DNA from: Halichondria panicea
Lineage: Eukaryota > Porifera > Demospongiae > Suberitida > Halichondriidae
Reading direction: 5' to 3'
Assembly: GCF_963675165.1 (NCBI RefSeq)
Contig: NC_087392.1
Coordinates: forward strand, 5,083,942 to 5,147,941
Length of the DNA: 64,000 bases
Below, piece after piece: positions 35,879 to 48,215 of this stretch (positions are counted from its first letter, which is position 1; each line of letters opens with the position of its first letter). The position numbers were made by a program, and so were the translations under genes. The notes below the pieces were generated by a model, which had not been told where the DNA came from, searched no databases, and saw nothing but the letters and a program-made list of their open reading frames with translations.

Positions 35879-38641
35879 AATTATATTAGTCTCGAATACC
35901 CGCCTCAAGCTAAAAGCTTTTAGGTTGAGGCGGGTATGCGAGACTATAATTATATAGATAATGTATCCTGGCCAGAATTCAAAGTTCTAAGTAGCTAATA
36001 GTTATTTTCAATCTTTAATCTCAATTCAGCATAATTATATCCCTGGTAAACGGAGGCTAGGGCTACCAAAATTAATATGCAAAATTGTTCACCTATTCTT
36101 CATCAGCCTATAATTTAATAACTTAGTATTCAGTGCATGCGTTCTTTCGCTGCTGAAATAATAAAAAACAACATCACTGTGATGTTTGACATTAAATTTG
36201 CATGCAGGAATTGTGCTATTTCTTCTGCTGAAACAGCTTGCTGTAAAGACAACCGACTCTTCCCCTGATAATCAATAGATCAACGCAGTTATAAAAGCAT
36301 AATATGAGTAGACTCGCTGGCCAGTCCGACATGACATCCACAAGGGAAGGGTTGTTTTATTTCAGCAGTGAAAAAACAAACCTATAGCACACAAAAATGC
36401 GGTTTATTAAAGTTAATTTCAATCAAGCTTCATACTGTACCTCCACTAGGCCTGCATGAGGCAAATATTCCGAATAATTTTGTGAACAACAAGTGCAAAT
36501 TAAAACATTGTGTGAAAAAATGGAGAAGAGTAGGGTTGGCAAAAAGTTCGCAAACAAGATTGTGGGTTGGTATAGTCTTTGCATAGATCATCACATTAGT
36601 CTTCAGGCCATCCTTACACCTTCTCCTAGCACACATTCATTCAACCCCATGCAGTGAGTGGGTTGTCAATAGTGTGGGAAAGAATGTTAATGAGATTCAT
36701 CACATGCATGGGCATCGTATAAAATTGTTCTTGTATAGCATGATCTAGTGAGTGTGCATGATCCAACTTTTTTGAACAACCAATTGCAAGCATGCCGTTT
36801 GATCTTCTGCAAAGAATGAAACATGTGCTGACATGGGCTGCTATAGTTTCAGTCACATCAGCATCAACCAGGAGCAGGACAGCACTGTTTGATCAGTCTG
36901 TTCCCACTGAGCAATACACAGACACCTGGGTGGTACAGCTGCTGCTACCACAATCACAGCTCACACTTGAAGCTCACACACTTGCGGCAAAACATGGTCT
37001 TATCAATCAGGGACAGGTACGTGGAGTAGATCTATTTGCTATCGGAGTGTACAATGTATATGCACTTATGAGTGTCCACTTATTGCTAGATCTATTACAC
37101 AGCACACTCAGGGTGTACTTTAAGTATTCGATTTTAGGCGACCCCTCATGCAAAGTAGGGGGATGTAGCATGACAGCTGCATTGACTTTGTGACATCTGA
37201 AGTTTTTAAAACTGGGTAAATGAGCAAGTTCCCTTGTGCTAATGCCTCTCGGCATGTTTGCTTCGCTCAAAAAGTATAGAGTGTTACAATGTTATGTTAC
37301 GAAATAAATTGAACTTCCACACATTAATCAAGAGTCACGGTTATAGAAGGATAAAAAGGACGGAATGTTAAAAAGAGGCCTGCGTGGGCTTGAATGCGCA
37401 TGCACAGAAAAAGGGGTGCGTCTGCAAAAGGTTAAAGTTCGCAATGGCTGCTGCAGCTTCTGGCAGCACAGCTTGCAGCTCTTTTCTGATTCTCATAGCT
37501 AACAAATGATACAGGCAACGCTTTAGTGCAAGGCTAACTCACAACTTGAATAGAAACTTGTGCGAGCAGATGATGCTAGGAACGGTTCTGAAGAGACTGC
37601 AACAGCGTTCACACTAAGTGAAAATAGCCATAACTATTATGGAGAACAAAGCTTAGTTAGCAAATCCACAAATCAAAATAAGAGAACGTGGCTAGAAAGA
37701 AGCTGTTAGTTTTTGGTGCATGCAACCGTTGAGCAGTTACAGGTGGAACAGACAACTTTACCGTATCCTTTGTGCGGAATAATTAGTTTTTTGCATTCTT
37801 GTAATACTGAGTGGCATGTGTTGTTACATATACTGATTACATGCAGGAATAAATATTCTGTATCATGCATTGCTAAGCTACAAGTCATGTTACTCCATTG
37901 TTCGCACAGTGTGTCTATTAAAAGATAATTGTTGTGTTACATGCATGCAGCAATGAATATTCTGTAAGCTACAAGTCATATATTTATGTACTCCATTGAA
38001 CTCCCTTGTTTTCGCACAGTGTTTATTAAATGGTTAACCTCACTTTTCTGTCTAGCTACATTGATCCAAAAAGGTGCACCAGATACCTTTAAAGTGTTCC
38101 TGTTCTCTTTACACTGTAGGTAGGCAACCTTGATGACTACTTCGCATTCAAGTTACCTGAAACTGATCAAAGGGGAAATCTACACTTGACTGGTGGTCAG
38201 AAAAATCACATTTCACAAGCACTTTCGAATGAGCCAAATGTAAAAAAACAACAACTATATAAACTAATGTTCAAGTCACTCATGTTCATTATTTTGTCTT
38301 CCTTGATTTAGGTGGGCTCTGTACAGCAACAAATAGCAAGAAAAAGATTCAAGAAAGACTACAGTTATCCAAGCGATCCAAATTTCAGCAAACAATGGTC
38401 TTTGGTGAGATGTTTGCATATATACACATGTATGCACATGCACACACTCAATACAATAGTATACGCAGTGAGCAGACTGATCAGTTTAATTATGCTGATA
38501 ATATAGTACTCTTAATTGCTTAATTGTACATATTGTCCATAGACCTTATTATTTTACAGAGATTGAGGTGTGTATACTTAACGGCTTCGGGGGATTATTC
38601 TAATACTCCCATAGGAGGTCAACCCCATACATTCCAAATCT

Positions 38642-38774
38642 TGTATAGCGCGAAATTTTCGAGGCACTTATGTTTCGTGGAATGGTTCTAAATGCATTCG
38701 TTTGCATTTTCGCGGATTATTTTTCGTGTAGGATTGCTAACCCACGAAACAGTGACAATTTCGCGCTATACAGT
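38642..38774. mobile_element. MITE with TGTATAGCGCGAAATTTTCG ends in PC3 intron 3
   Basis: Left TGTATAGCGCGAAATTTTCG, right CAATTTCGCGCTATACAG, with inner GTTTCGTGG against CCACGAAAC. About 133 bp. Absent from the other PC copies. Confidence 0.7.
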
Positions 38775-41694
38775 ATACGGAGAGTTGGGTGTGTATACGG
38801 GGGATTATCCATACATTCCTAATACACCCAGGAGGTCGACCCCATACATTCCTATATAATACTCCTAGGTCAACCGTGGTCAAACTAGCGGTAGAAAGGG
38901 GCTGGACATTAACGTGGAGCCTGTCTGGCTGCAAGGAATCACTGGGAGTGGTGTGATTGTGTCTATCATGGATGATGGTGAGTTGGAAGCATCTGGGGAT
39001 AGTATTATATAGGCTCTAACAACCCAAGGTCAGGAAAATGTGGCAATGATATACGATTGAACCGCTTATATATATACATGTATTATGTAAGAAGTATTAC
39101 CAGGCGCGCGACTGATTCTTGAGTGCAATAATACCAACATTTTTTTATTACATGCCATGGTTATAGTTAGACACTGTTCCCATGTAGTTCCCTAGTCTCA
39201 TGAATCAGATCTTATCAACTAGTGCGTCTATAAGATATTGGCCTGGTAGTAGATTGTGGTCAAGGGCCTTGATCATTTCTACTACATTGTACAAGTCCTG
39301 CATTATCTACTACAAAGCAGTCTGCATAATTATACTGAGGTTCCATTTAGCTTGCGTAGTTCAGTGTTCCTAAGGCCATTATACTTAATTTCGGGTAATT
39401 TTATTATCTAGTAGGTATTTTGCATGTATGCAGGTTGGATTGCAGATTCCAGGAACATCTATAATTATTAGGTATTGCTTACACCAATAGTAGTCTTATC
39501 TACTCTTGCTATAATTTAGCAAAAAGTCCCCATTAGCTCAGGCATACAACTGTTTACACAAGTGAACTGATGTGGATAGTGAAATAGGACCTCTCACAAC
39601 TGTGCCAGAATGCTGTCATGCATGCATGTTTGTGCTGTAGTAGTCTCATTGCCAGCTAGTGATATTAAGTTCTCTCACACATGCAGGATTGGAGATAACA
39701 CACCCTGACATTTCTCCGAACTACGTAAGTTTTCTTGTCAGTGTAGTGCATGTGGTCACAACAAAACTACACTAACAGAGAAATGCCCGTGTGGGAATGT
39801 TGTGTAAATATTGGTGTTTAAGACAATGGTTGCTATTGAAATACAATACATATTGGCAAGCCTTAAATCAGGTGGTGTTTACATTATGAAAGCATACTGA
39901 AATAACATCTACATATTTTTATTTTAAGGATTCCAACGCTAGTTGGGACTTTGCACAAGGCGATAGTGACCCCACTCCTACCACATACTCTGGTGATGAG
40001 CCAGACAGTCATGGAACTAGCTGTGGAGGAGAGATTGCCATGGCAAAAGATAACAATCAGTGTGGTGTAGGGGTGGCCTTTAACTCCAATCTTGGCTGTA
40101 AGTCCATTCTTAAATTGATATAATTATACAACTGTCCCTGAGTTTGACTACATACAGTGTATAGACATGCATATGAATTAAGGTTACTGAAAGTTGTTGT
40201 TTTTGTTTTTACATTTATAATTATTTACCCGAGGCGCGCCACGGGTAAATACTTTAGTAGTTGGTAAGTTTGTCTGTTTTTCGTTCTGTGTGTTCTACTC
40301 ACCTGAATGTGTATGCTTATACCATGGATAGCCTCAACACAACCCAGTAGTTTTAAATTTGGAAGAGTTTGATGGTAAAAAGCTTCGATTAAAAGCGAGC
40401 AAAGCTAAGAAGCTCAGAAGCTTGAACCTGCATATTGGCCTAGATGTACACGTGGCTTTGACTCGAGGCTGCCATGCTAAACCCCAAATTAACGTCAATT
40501 TAGGGATTGAATTCAGTGCTCTATTGTAACTATTTTTACTATATAGTCAACATAAATCCTGACATTGATCCACTTGGGCAGGCCATGCACATGCACTTTC
40601 AATGAGCAAAAGACAATAGTCTATACATGCACAATTTGTACGCTTCACGTCTCTCTCTCTCTCTTGTCTATACACAGGTCTCAAGGTTGACCTTGCTAGC
40701 GTGACAGACTCCATTGAAGCAAGTTCTCTTGGCTATAAAAACAACTATATCCAAGTTTACAGCAACAGTTGGGACCAAGTGACAAGGGTTTCATTGTAGA
40801 AAAACCAGGAATACTGCTTGAAAATGCATTAAAAAATGCAGTCAAAAGGGTAATTTATTTAGCACTCACACACGAAATGTGTATACAGTGTCTGACTCTG
40901 TCTAGGGTCGTGATGGGAAGGGCTCCATTTTCGTGTGGGCTTCTGGGAATGGTGGATGGAACTATGATTCTTGTGCTGCTGATGGCTACTCATCCAGCAT
41001 CTACACTATTGCAGTAGGGTCAGCAGATCAAACCGCTGGTCAAGCAAGCTACGATGAACAGTGTGCTGGAAAGATGGCCGTCACTTATTCATTCAACTCA
41101 AGAACATTCTCAGACGATGGCTCTTATGACCCTTTCGACCAAATTGTGAGTAATAATAACATAATTACAAGTACGTAACTGTACCATATAATTATGCAGT
41201 ACACCACGACTCTGAATGGGGAATGTACGGACGGCTTTACTGGCACTAGTGCTTCTGCACCTCTAGTATCAGGAGTCATCACTCTGGCACTGCAGGCAAA
41301 GTGTGTTACCTTACTACTCCTTTGCATGCATGCATGCATGGAAATATTGATAGAAAATACGGCTATGGCTGATAATTGGTTTGATATAGAAAACACACAT
41401 GCATGCTATATTTATCATGCTCTAGTGTTCAAATGCATGATTTTGTAGCCATGAACTGACGTGGAGAGATGTGCAGTACTTGCTAGTTTACACATCCAAC
41501 ACTGACCCTCTCACTGATGGGGAATGGACGATGAACGGGGCAGGGCGTAAAATCAGTCACAAGTTTGGCTTTGGAGCTATTGACGCTGAGGCATTTGTAA
41601 CTCGATCCAGAAATTGGATTACTGTTCCTCCACAGATTTCCCAGACCTTGACAAGCCACCAAACCTATGGGTAAGCCTACATACCTATATAATA

Positions 41695-41828
41695 GTTAGA
41701 CACTGTTTAGGAAGTTTCTACATGATTTAGAAGCCCAAAGGGCTGGTTTTAGTATCCCGAACGCAGTGAAGGTTCTACTAGCCCTGAGGACTTCTAAATC
41801 ATGTGGAAACTTCCTAAACAGTGTCTAA
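41695..41828. mobile_element. MITE with TTAGACACTGTTTAGGAAG ends in PC3 intron 10
   Basis: Same element as 13909-14046. Here both ends are nearly perfect (right end CTTCCTAAACAGTGTCTAA). Shared flanking sequence (GCATTTTAGATCATAGCAACC) continues to about 41970 in both places, so the mobile unit may be longer than its inverted ends. Confidence 0.7.
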
Positions 41829-43160
41829 GCATTTTAGATCATAGCAACCATGAGTATTTAGCCAATCAGATTTGAATGTTCTTATCTAATCTTTGCTACA
41901 TGATTTTCTAAGTGAAGTACATGATTTTCTAAGTTGGATAGAACACTTCCTTTAGCCAATCAAATTACAGTATTTATGGCAAACATGATCTAAAGTATAC
42001 CATTTTTGTGGGCTGATAAGTGTGCAGCAAGCAATAATTATTATAACTGTTTTATGCACTTTCACATTTAGAAGTGCTCGCTTTGGACAACCTTTTACAA
42101 TGCAATTTACAGTACCGAACACGGCCTCAGGTGTTCACTTCCTGGAGCACGTGGTTTTGACGGCTTCATTAAGAATAGAATATGTACGAAGATACACAAT
42201 CACGGACTATTATACGTTCATTACGTATGAAGCCATAGATGACGCTTCAGTGAAACGCTGGTTGCTAGACCCTCATCCTCGCAGGGGGGACATCATGATT
42301 GAACTCACTTCACCACAGGGAACAACTTCAACTCTTCTTCCATACAGAAATTATGATTTTGTCAATTCTGACGATGAAGGATATGCTTACCACCTTTGGC
42401 CCTTCATGTCTGTTCACTATTGGGGGGAGAATCCAGTCGGAACCTGGACAATGACTGTTACGTTCAAGTCTTCCAGTGGTTATGTTAGCGTGTCTGATGT
42501 GGACCTTGCACTTTATGGCACGTCCAGTACACCTCAAGCTGTAGCAAATATTCCGATGGTGTGTGACGAAGCATGTGCTAGAGGTTGCTATGGAGACGGT
42601 CCCAATGCGTGCGATGTGTGCAAAGATTTTCGTATTGTATCTACGCTGGAATGTGTCACTACTTGCCCGAATAATATGCTTGTATACAGGGGATCGTACT
42701 GCAATGGTACCAAAACAGTATTACCTTTAGTTGCTATTACTTCTAAAAACATAACGGTATCTTCAAATTCTTTAGTAAATGTTGCTATTGCTGTTGGTAC
42801 TTCAATGGGGCTGGTCGGACTTCTTGTCCTAGTGTGTATGGTGGTCACATGCATTGCGGTATACATGTGGAGAAAGAAGAAGAATGAACAGGGAAATCGA
42901 CTAAGATATCATGTGCTTCAATCGAAGGATGACACTTCATCTGTTCCTGTATAAGATTGGACTAAACATTTTACAGACTTTATACGTGTAGAACTAATTA
43001 ATGTATAATCCTTCCATGCATTTATATGATTTAGAGTACCTAAATTCAAGATAGATATGTGATTTCGTGCCTAATTTTAAAAAGAACATGTTGAGAAGAA
43101 AAAAATTAATGGTCAAATTAAAGTACAAAGTATAAAATGGATTTATATACATGCACCCTC

Positions 43161-44969
43161 GAGGAGAGATTGCCATGGCAAAAGATAACAATCAGTGTGG
43201 AGTGGGGGTGGCCTATATAACTCCAATCTTGGCTGTAAGTATTGTACCCATCCTTAAAATTGATTCAACTGTCCCTAAATTTGACTGTACAGTATAGACA
43301 TGCATGCATGAGTGCATGTACCGTATAGCGGGTAATTTTCGGGGGACAAAATATTCGTGGTTCAGCAATATTGAGACATTTCGTGGGTAATATTTTCGTG
43401 GTTGCTGCTTGCAATGTAGGTAAAGGTAGGCAAGGTCGCTTCATTTGTGGGTAAAATATTCGTGGTCAGACCTTCAACCACGAATACCACGAATATTTTC
43501 CCCACGAAAATTACCGCTATATACACTAAAAGTACGTTTAAACACTATTTTTACTATATAATTATGGTCAACATAAACTGACGTTGATCCACTTGGGCAG
43601 GCCATGCACTTTCAATGAGCAATCTGGCCTCCCACAAAATTCATAAGACTATGTATATATATACATGCACACATGTTGGCTCGTGCTAGACTGCAGGGTC
43701 TTTTGCATGCATGCATGCTCAATTAATTGGTCTCTCTCTCTTTTGTATACACAGGTCTTAAGGTTGACCTTGCTAGCGTGACAGACTCCATTGAAGCAAG
43801 TTCTCTTACACTGTCAACTAAAAGTGTGCATGCATGCAATACACGATATTTTAGTGTGCTTAGCACACTTCATTTTTTACAATATAGCTATAAAAACAAC
43901 TGTATCCAAGTTTAATACACAGCAGCAGTTTGGGACCAGGTGACAAGGGTTCCATTGCCAGAAATTGGATCACTGTTCCTCCACAGATTTCCCAGACCTT
44001 GACAAGCCGCCAAACCTACGGGTAAGCCTATACGTACCCGATTTTTGTGGGCTGATAAGTGTGCAGCAATAAAGCAATGATTATACTCACTATTTTATTC
44101 ACTTTCACATTTAGAAGTAGTGCTCGCTTTGGACAACCTCTTACAATGCAATTTATAGTATCGAACACGACCTCAGGCATTCAGTTCCTGGAGCATGTGG
44201 TTTTTACGGCTTCAGAATATGTACGAAGATACACAATCACGGACTATTATAGGTTCATTAGGTATGAAGCCACAGATGGAGCTTCAGTGAAACGCTGGTT
44301 ACAAGACCCTCACCTTCGCAGGGGGGACATCATGATTGAGCTCATTTCACCACAGGGAACAACTTCAACTCTTCTTCCATATGATTTTGTCAATTCTGAC
44401 GATGAAGGATATGCTTACCACCTTTGGCCCTTCATGTCTGTTCACTATTGGGGGGAGAATCCGGTCGGAACCTGGACAATGACTGTTACGTTCAAGTCTT
44501 CCAGTGGTTATATTAGTGTGTTTAATGTGGACCTTGCACTCACGTCCATGCAGTACACCTCAAGCTGTAGCAAATATTCCTCAGGTGTGACAAAGCATGT
44601 GCTAGAGGTTGCTATGGAGACGGTCCCAATGCGTGTGATGTGTGCAAAGATTTCGTATTGTATCTACGCTGGAATGTGTCACTACTTAATATGTTTGTAT
44701 ACAGGGGATCGTACTGCAATGGTATACCAAAACAGATTCTGTAGTTACTAATGCTATTGGTACTACTTTAATGGGTGACGACATAACAGCATCGGAATCA
44801 AGCTATCGGCACTTCAATGAGACTGCTTGGACTGCTTGCCCTAATTGTGTGTATAGTGGTCACATGCATTGTGGTATACAAGTGGAGAAAGAAAAAGAAT
44901 GAACGATGAATTCGACTAAGATATCACGTGCTTCAGTCGGTGGATGACACTTCATCTTTTCCTGTATAA
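43161..44969 (+). pseudogene. Truncated PC relic between PC3 and the MCM fragment
   Basis: Pieces in order: exon 6 3' part (43161-43234, with the TA insertion also seen at 27593-27666); exon 7 from 43755, interrupted by about 80 foreign bases (43808-43888) and then damaged; a direct jump into the end of exon 10 (43957-44031); exon 11 from 44115 to the TAA at 44967. Exons 8 and 9, with the oxyanion Asn and catalytic Ser, are deleted. Exon 11 has several deletions and frameshifts after the P domain. It cannot make an active protease. Confidence 0.85.
43319..43528. mobile_element. MITE with CCGTATAGCGGGTAATTTTCG ends
   Basis: Left TATAGCGGGTAATTTTCGGG, right CACGAAAATTACCGCTATA, with inner AATATTCGTGGT against ACCACGAATA. 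About 210 bp. Similar in design to 38642-38774 but a different sequence. Confidence 0.7.
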
Positions 44970-44983
44970 TAGGACTATAAAAT

Positions 44984-45851
44984 ATGGTGGCCCTGAGCGC
45001 TACTCTAGTTGGTAGTTCATACTTGATAGTTCAAATGCGTAGTTGGTAGTTCGCAGTTGCTACTTGATAGTTCAAATGCGTAGTTGGTAGTTCGCAGTTG
45101 CTACTTGATAGTTCAAACACGTAGTTGGCAGTTGGCAGTTGGGAGTTGGCAGTTGGCAGTTGGGAGTTGGCAGTTGGGAGTTGGTAGTTGGTAGTTGGGA
45201 GTTGGAAGTTGGCAGTTCGTAACCTTTAAACTTTGCAACAATAATTAGCCTGCTTTTAAATTATGATACTGGCACAGATATCTAGCTGGCCTAAGACAGC
45301 AATATTAAATCTTATATGTACACATCTAGGTAGGGAGATCATTTCAAGTCTAATCCTCATGTACCAGATCCCAGCAGGGAGGGGGGAATTATAGAAACAG
45401 GTTTTGCATGGCACTTTTAGATTCTATTGAGGCTATTTAAAGTTATGGTTAAAAGATTAGAGGCAGTGCAAAGATATATCTATGTACAACATTTGCTAAC
45501 TGCAAAGTTTAAAGGTCACGAGCTATATACCAACTGCCAACTCCCAACTGCGAACTACCAACTACCAACTGCCAACTGCCAACTACCAACTACCAACTGC
45601 CAACTGCGAACTACAACTGCCAACTCCCAACTGCGAACTACCAACTACCAACTGCCAACTGCCAACTACCAACTACCAACTGCCAACTGCGAACTACAAC
45701 TGCCAACTCCCAACTGCGAACTACCAACTACCAACTGCCAACTGCCAACTACCAACTACCAACTGCCAACTGCCAACTACCAACTGCCAACTGCGAACTC
45801 CCAACTGCCAACTGCCAACTACCAACTGGAGTAGCACTCAGGGCCACCGTA
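44984..45851. mobile_element. 868-bp foldback transposon with tandem-repeat arms and 7-bp TSD
   Basis: Ends: ATGGTGGCCCTGAGCGCTAC at the left, GTAGCACTCAGGGCCACCGTA at the right (inverted). The left arm (to about 45225) is a tandem array of GTTGGCAGTTGGGAGTTGG-type 7-mers; the right arm (about 45525-45832) holds the inverted CCAACTGCCAACT array. The unique centre is about 300 bases. ATAAAAT flanks both sides (44977-44983, 45852-45858), and the paralogous site after PC1 (about 17050) has it once, uninterrupted. No credible ORF; the open frame across the right arm follows from 7-base periodic repeats. Confidence 0.9.
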
Positions 45852-46398
45852 ATAAAATGTACAGACTCTACGCAGAACTATAAACCTAGCTTCCATTTAT
45901 GATTTAGATTAGAGTGTCCAAATTCAAAGCATTCCTTGAAGAAAAATTAATGGTCAAAAGTATATAATTATTAAAGTGACACAAAGTATAAAAATGGAAC
46001 TAAACCCCTCCCCCATTCGTTTATAACCAGGGAATCAGTCTTTCATGCAGTCATGTACTCAACTTAATTGAGGTGCTCTTTGGTTTAATTCTATATACAC
46101 TTGAGGTCAATTAGAGTAGCGTTATTTCTGCTTTTTGGTTTTTGCTTTTAAAATTGTATGCCAGGACAAAATTAATAGGCTTTTAAAAGAGCTACAAAAT
46201 AAAATTGGCTTCAGTTATATCAAAAATCGATTGAGATGACACGCAGTACTCAAAAACGCATCAATAAAAACGAAAATAAAAAATCTAGCTGATCAACTTA
46301 TAATTGGACTGACAGCATGTATGGTATACAGGTATAATTGTGATTGATTTGATCTATGAAAATAGAGTGTTACACGTAGATAATAAGTCACAAGATAA

Positions 46399-47365
46399 TT
46401 ATTCTTCTCTGAGCAGGGCGGTTGGGTTAGAGCACTTGCATAACTCCACAACTCTCTTCAGTAGTCCACGCATGAAGCCAGCAAACCATCATGGAAATAA
46501 ATATAATTCTTGGCTTGCATGGGTTTTACCGGTTTGCTAACACTATAATATAGTTGGAGTCTTTATGCAATTATACAAGTCGACCACAGTTCTATAATGC
46601 TTTCTAGATTATGAGTATATATACACCTCTGCCCCAATGAAGCCACTGTCCCCGGAGTCCATCAGGTGAGGGAAGGGGCTCACGTTCAACACAGAGTAAC
46701 CTGTATCAAAATAGCGTAATATACCCTTCCTTCCACAGAGCTCAAACTAGAGAGCTTTATATATATACTATAGAAATGACCATTTTTTTGTAATGAGTAT
46801 ATCAACATTTATAATTATGCATGGACGTTTTCAGGAATGCACTCCTGACGCTTGTAATCAATGGTTCGGGGACTCTTTCAGTTGCCATAACTTAATAAAG
46901 AGACCTTTTAAATGGTGTCAAACAAAGTTCACATTTGGGATTACTAATATTGGCCTGATAGATCTAGATCTTATAGCCCATGGTCCAAGGCCGAAAAATG
47001 ACAAAATTAATTATAACCCCCACCAAATTTTGGATTTAAACACGTATCATGAAAGGTAAGTATTTTAAGATTTTGAAATAGTATCAATATTTTAATACTA
47101 AAGTTATGGCTGTTAAAACTACACCCTCCTGTGTGTTTAAACCATAACTTAAATCCCATGCATGTATTCTGTATTCAACTGATCTACAATACAGCGTATA
47201 AAGTCTCACTGAAACGGCCCACCAAGCACTCCTCATAAAACAGTACAGCCAACAGAGCATCGTCTTGTATAGCCTGCACATGGGGAAAATCATATCTACA
47301 TGTAATATAACAGTACTGTATAGGTAGCTTACTAAGTCTCAGCTTAGCATGGGACAGTGCCATAG
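46399..47365 (-). pseudogene. MCMDC2-like 3' fragment between PC3 and PC4
   Basis: Exon equivalents 46399-46485 (FAGFMRGLLKRVVELC...LLREE-stop, open), 46627-46700 (open) and 47210-47273. The next exon near 47335 has lost its donor side (GCTTACTAAGTCTC). The acceptor of the last exon reads TGG instead of CAG. Better kept than the fragment at 18936 but still without upstream exons. Confidence 0.7.
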
Positions 47366-47794
47366 CCTTCCTGTAGTATACACAGAGAGATCAAGAAAAG
47401 GGATTATTAAAACTTTCCTCTCACTTGAAATGCACATAAATAAACCATACTGCATGTATAACAACGTATAACTGTACAAGTAATAGTTGTACCATGGGTT
47501 GTGATGCATCATGCCATATACTGAGCACTGGATTGCTTTGATCTGCCCACTCACTGGGCAACAAGTATTGCTGTTATCCAACCCATTTACAACTGAGTAG
47601 TAGTAGTAAACACTCTTTGATCCTGCCATGCACACATTTTGTGTGGGTGTGCTTGCACTTAACAAACCACATCTACAACTTCACACAACCCAGTTCCAAT
47701 GTGGTCCGGTAGTTTTGATTGGATACTGAAGAATAATCTTCACAATGTGATCCTAGTGTCACAGTAGTGATCTATAAAAAAGCTAACCCTGCAT

Positions 47795-47905
47795 GACTAC
47801 AGCCAATGTACGCACCCTAGCAGGGTACATGCATGGATTGTACCCTGGAGTATCCTGAGAGTTTCAATGGATATTCCTTAGTGTCAGAGCACATCATGGT
47901 ACACC
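47795..47905. repeat. Dispersed repeat with GTACCCT motif (copy 3)
   Basis: CACCCTAGCAGGGTACATG..., then GAGTTTCAATGGATATTCC. Paralogous to 20335-20450 by segmental duplication. Confidence 0.5.
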
Positions 47906-47932
47906 ATACTATAAACTATACTCAGAGGAGGT

Positions 47933-48062
47933 AGTCTACGTACAGGCGCGGTGCAGCTCAGTAATTATCCGCCCACGCACCGCCCATGTCATATGTTTGC
48001 TGAGACTCTGAGATCAGAGGCTAATTGCTTGAGCTGCACCGCGCCTGTCGGACCTCCTCAGA
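47933..48062. mobile_element. Foldback MITE, GAGGAGGTACGACAGGC family (upstream of PC4)
   Basis: Paralogue of 20471-20617 at the same place relative to the PC gene, with right arm GAGCTGCACCGCGCCTGTCG. Confidence 0.6.
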
Positions 48063-48215
48063 GAGGTCAATTTAGAGTACATTCACGGCTTCTAAAAGTT
48101 CCCCGTGCAGTTGTCTGAAAGAATGTTAATGAATTCATCACCTGGGCCATGGGCCCAGTACAGTTCTGCTGCAAATGAGTAGCTACGAGTGTGAATGATC
48201 TGAACAACCCCAGGC

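Larger units (their letters stand above)
34744..36790. repeat. Duplicated PC upstream flank (copy of about 5716-7863)
   Basis: Near-identical sequence over about 2 kb, including the acidic exon, the 480-bp palindromic element and the region just before exon 1. Differences are small indels, for example a segment present at about 7196-7300 and missing here, and an ATCATC insertion near 36590. It shows PC1 and PC3 share a 5' duplication breakpoint. Confidence 0.85.
36792..42954 (+). pseudogene. Furin/kexin-type proprotein convertase PC3, frameshifted in exon 7
   Basis: Exons: 36792-37016, 38120-38239, 38312-38404, 38869-38977, 39687-39724, 39929-40097, 40678-40849, 40906-41145, 41200-41300, 41449-41670, 42072-42954. 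All splice sites are usable (exon 6 acceptor is AAG). Exon 7 is 172 bases instead of 173: AACAGTTGGGACC has three G where the other three copies have four (about 40771-40773), so the frame is lost just after YSNSW and a stop follows. Everything after is otherwise intact, including AGNGG-like [18 protein letters not shown], Cys-rich module, membrane segment and tail. Also odd: DSHGTSC instead of DRHGTSC beside the catalytic His, and one codon lost in exon 2. A sequencing error in the G run is the main alternative, in which case the protein would be 791 residues. Confidence 0.8.

Noticed and set aside
45427..45834. 135-codon open frame rich in Gln, Leu, Pro, Thr, Asn
   Set aside because: It is the 7-base tandem repeat of the foldback element's right arm read in frame. 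No stop arises because the unit lacks one.
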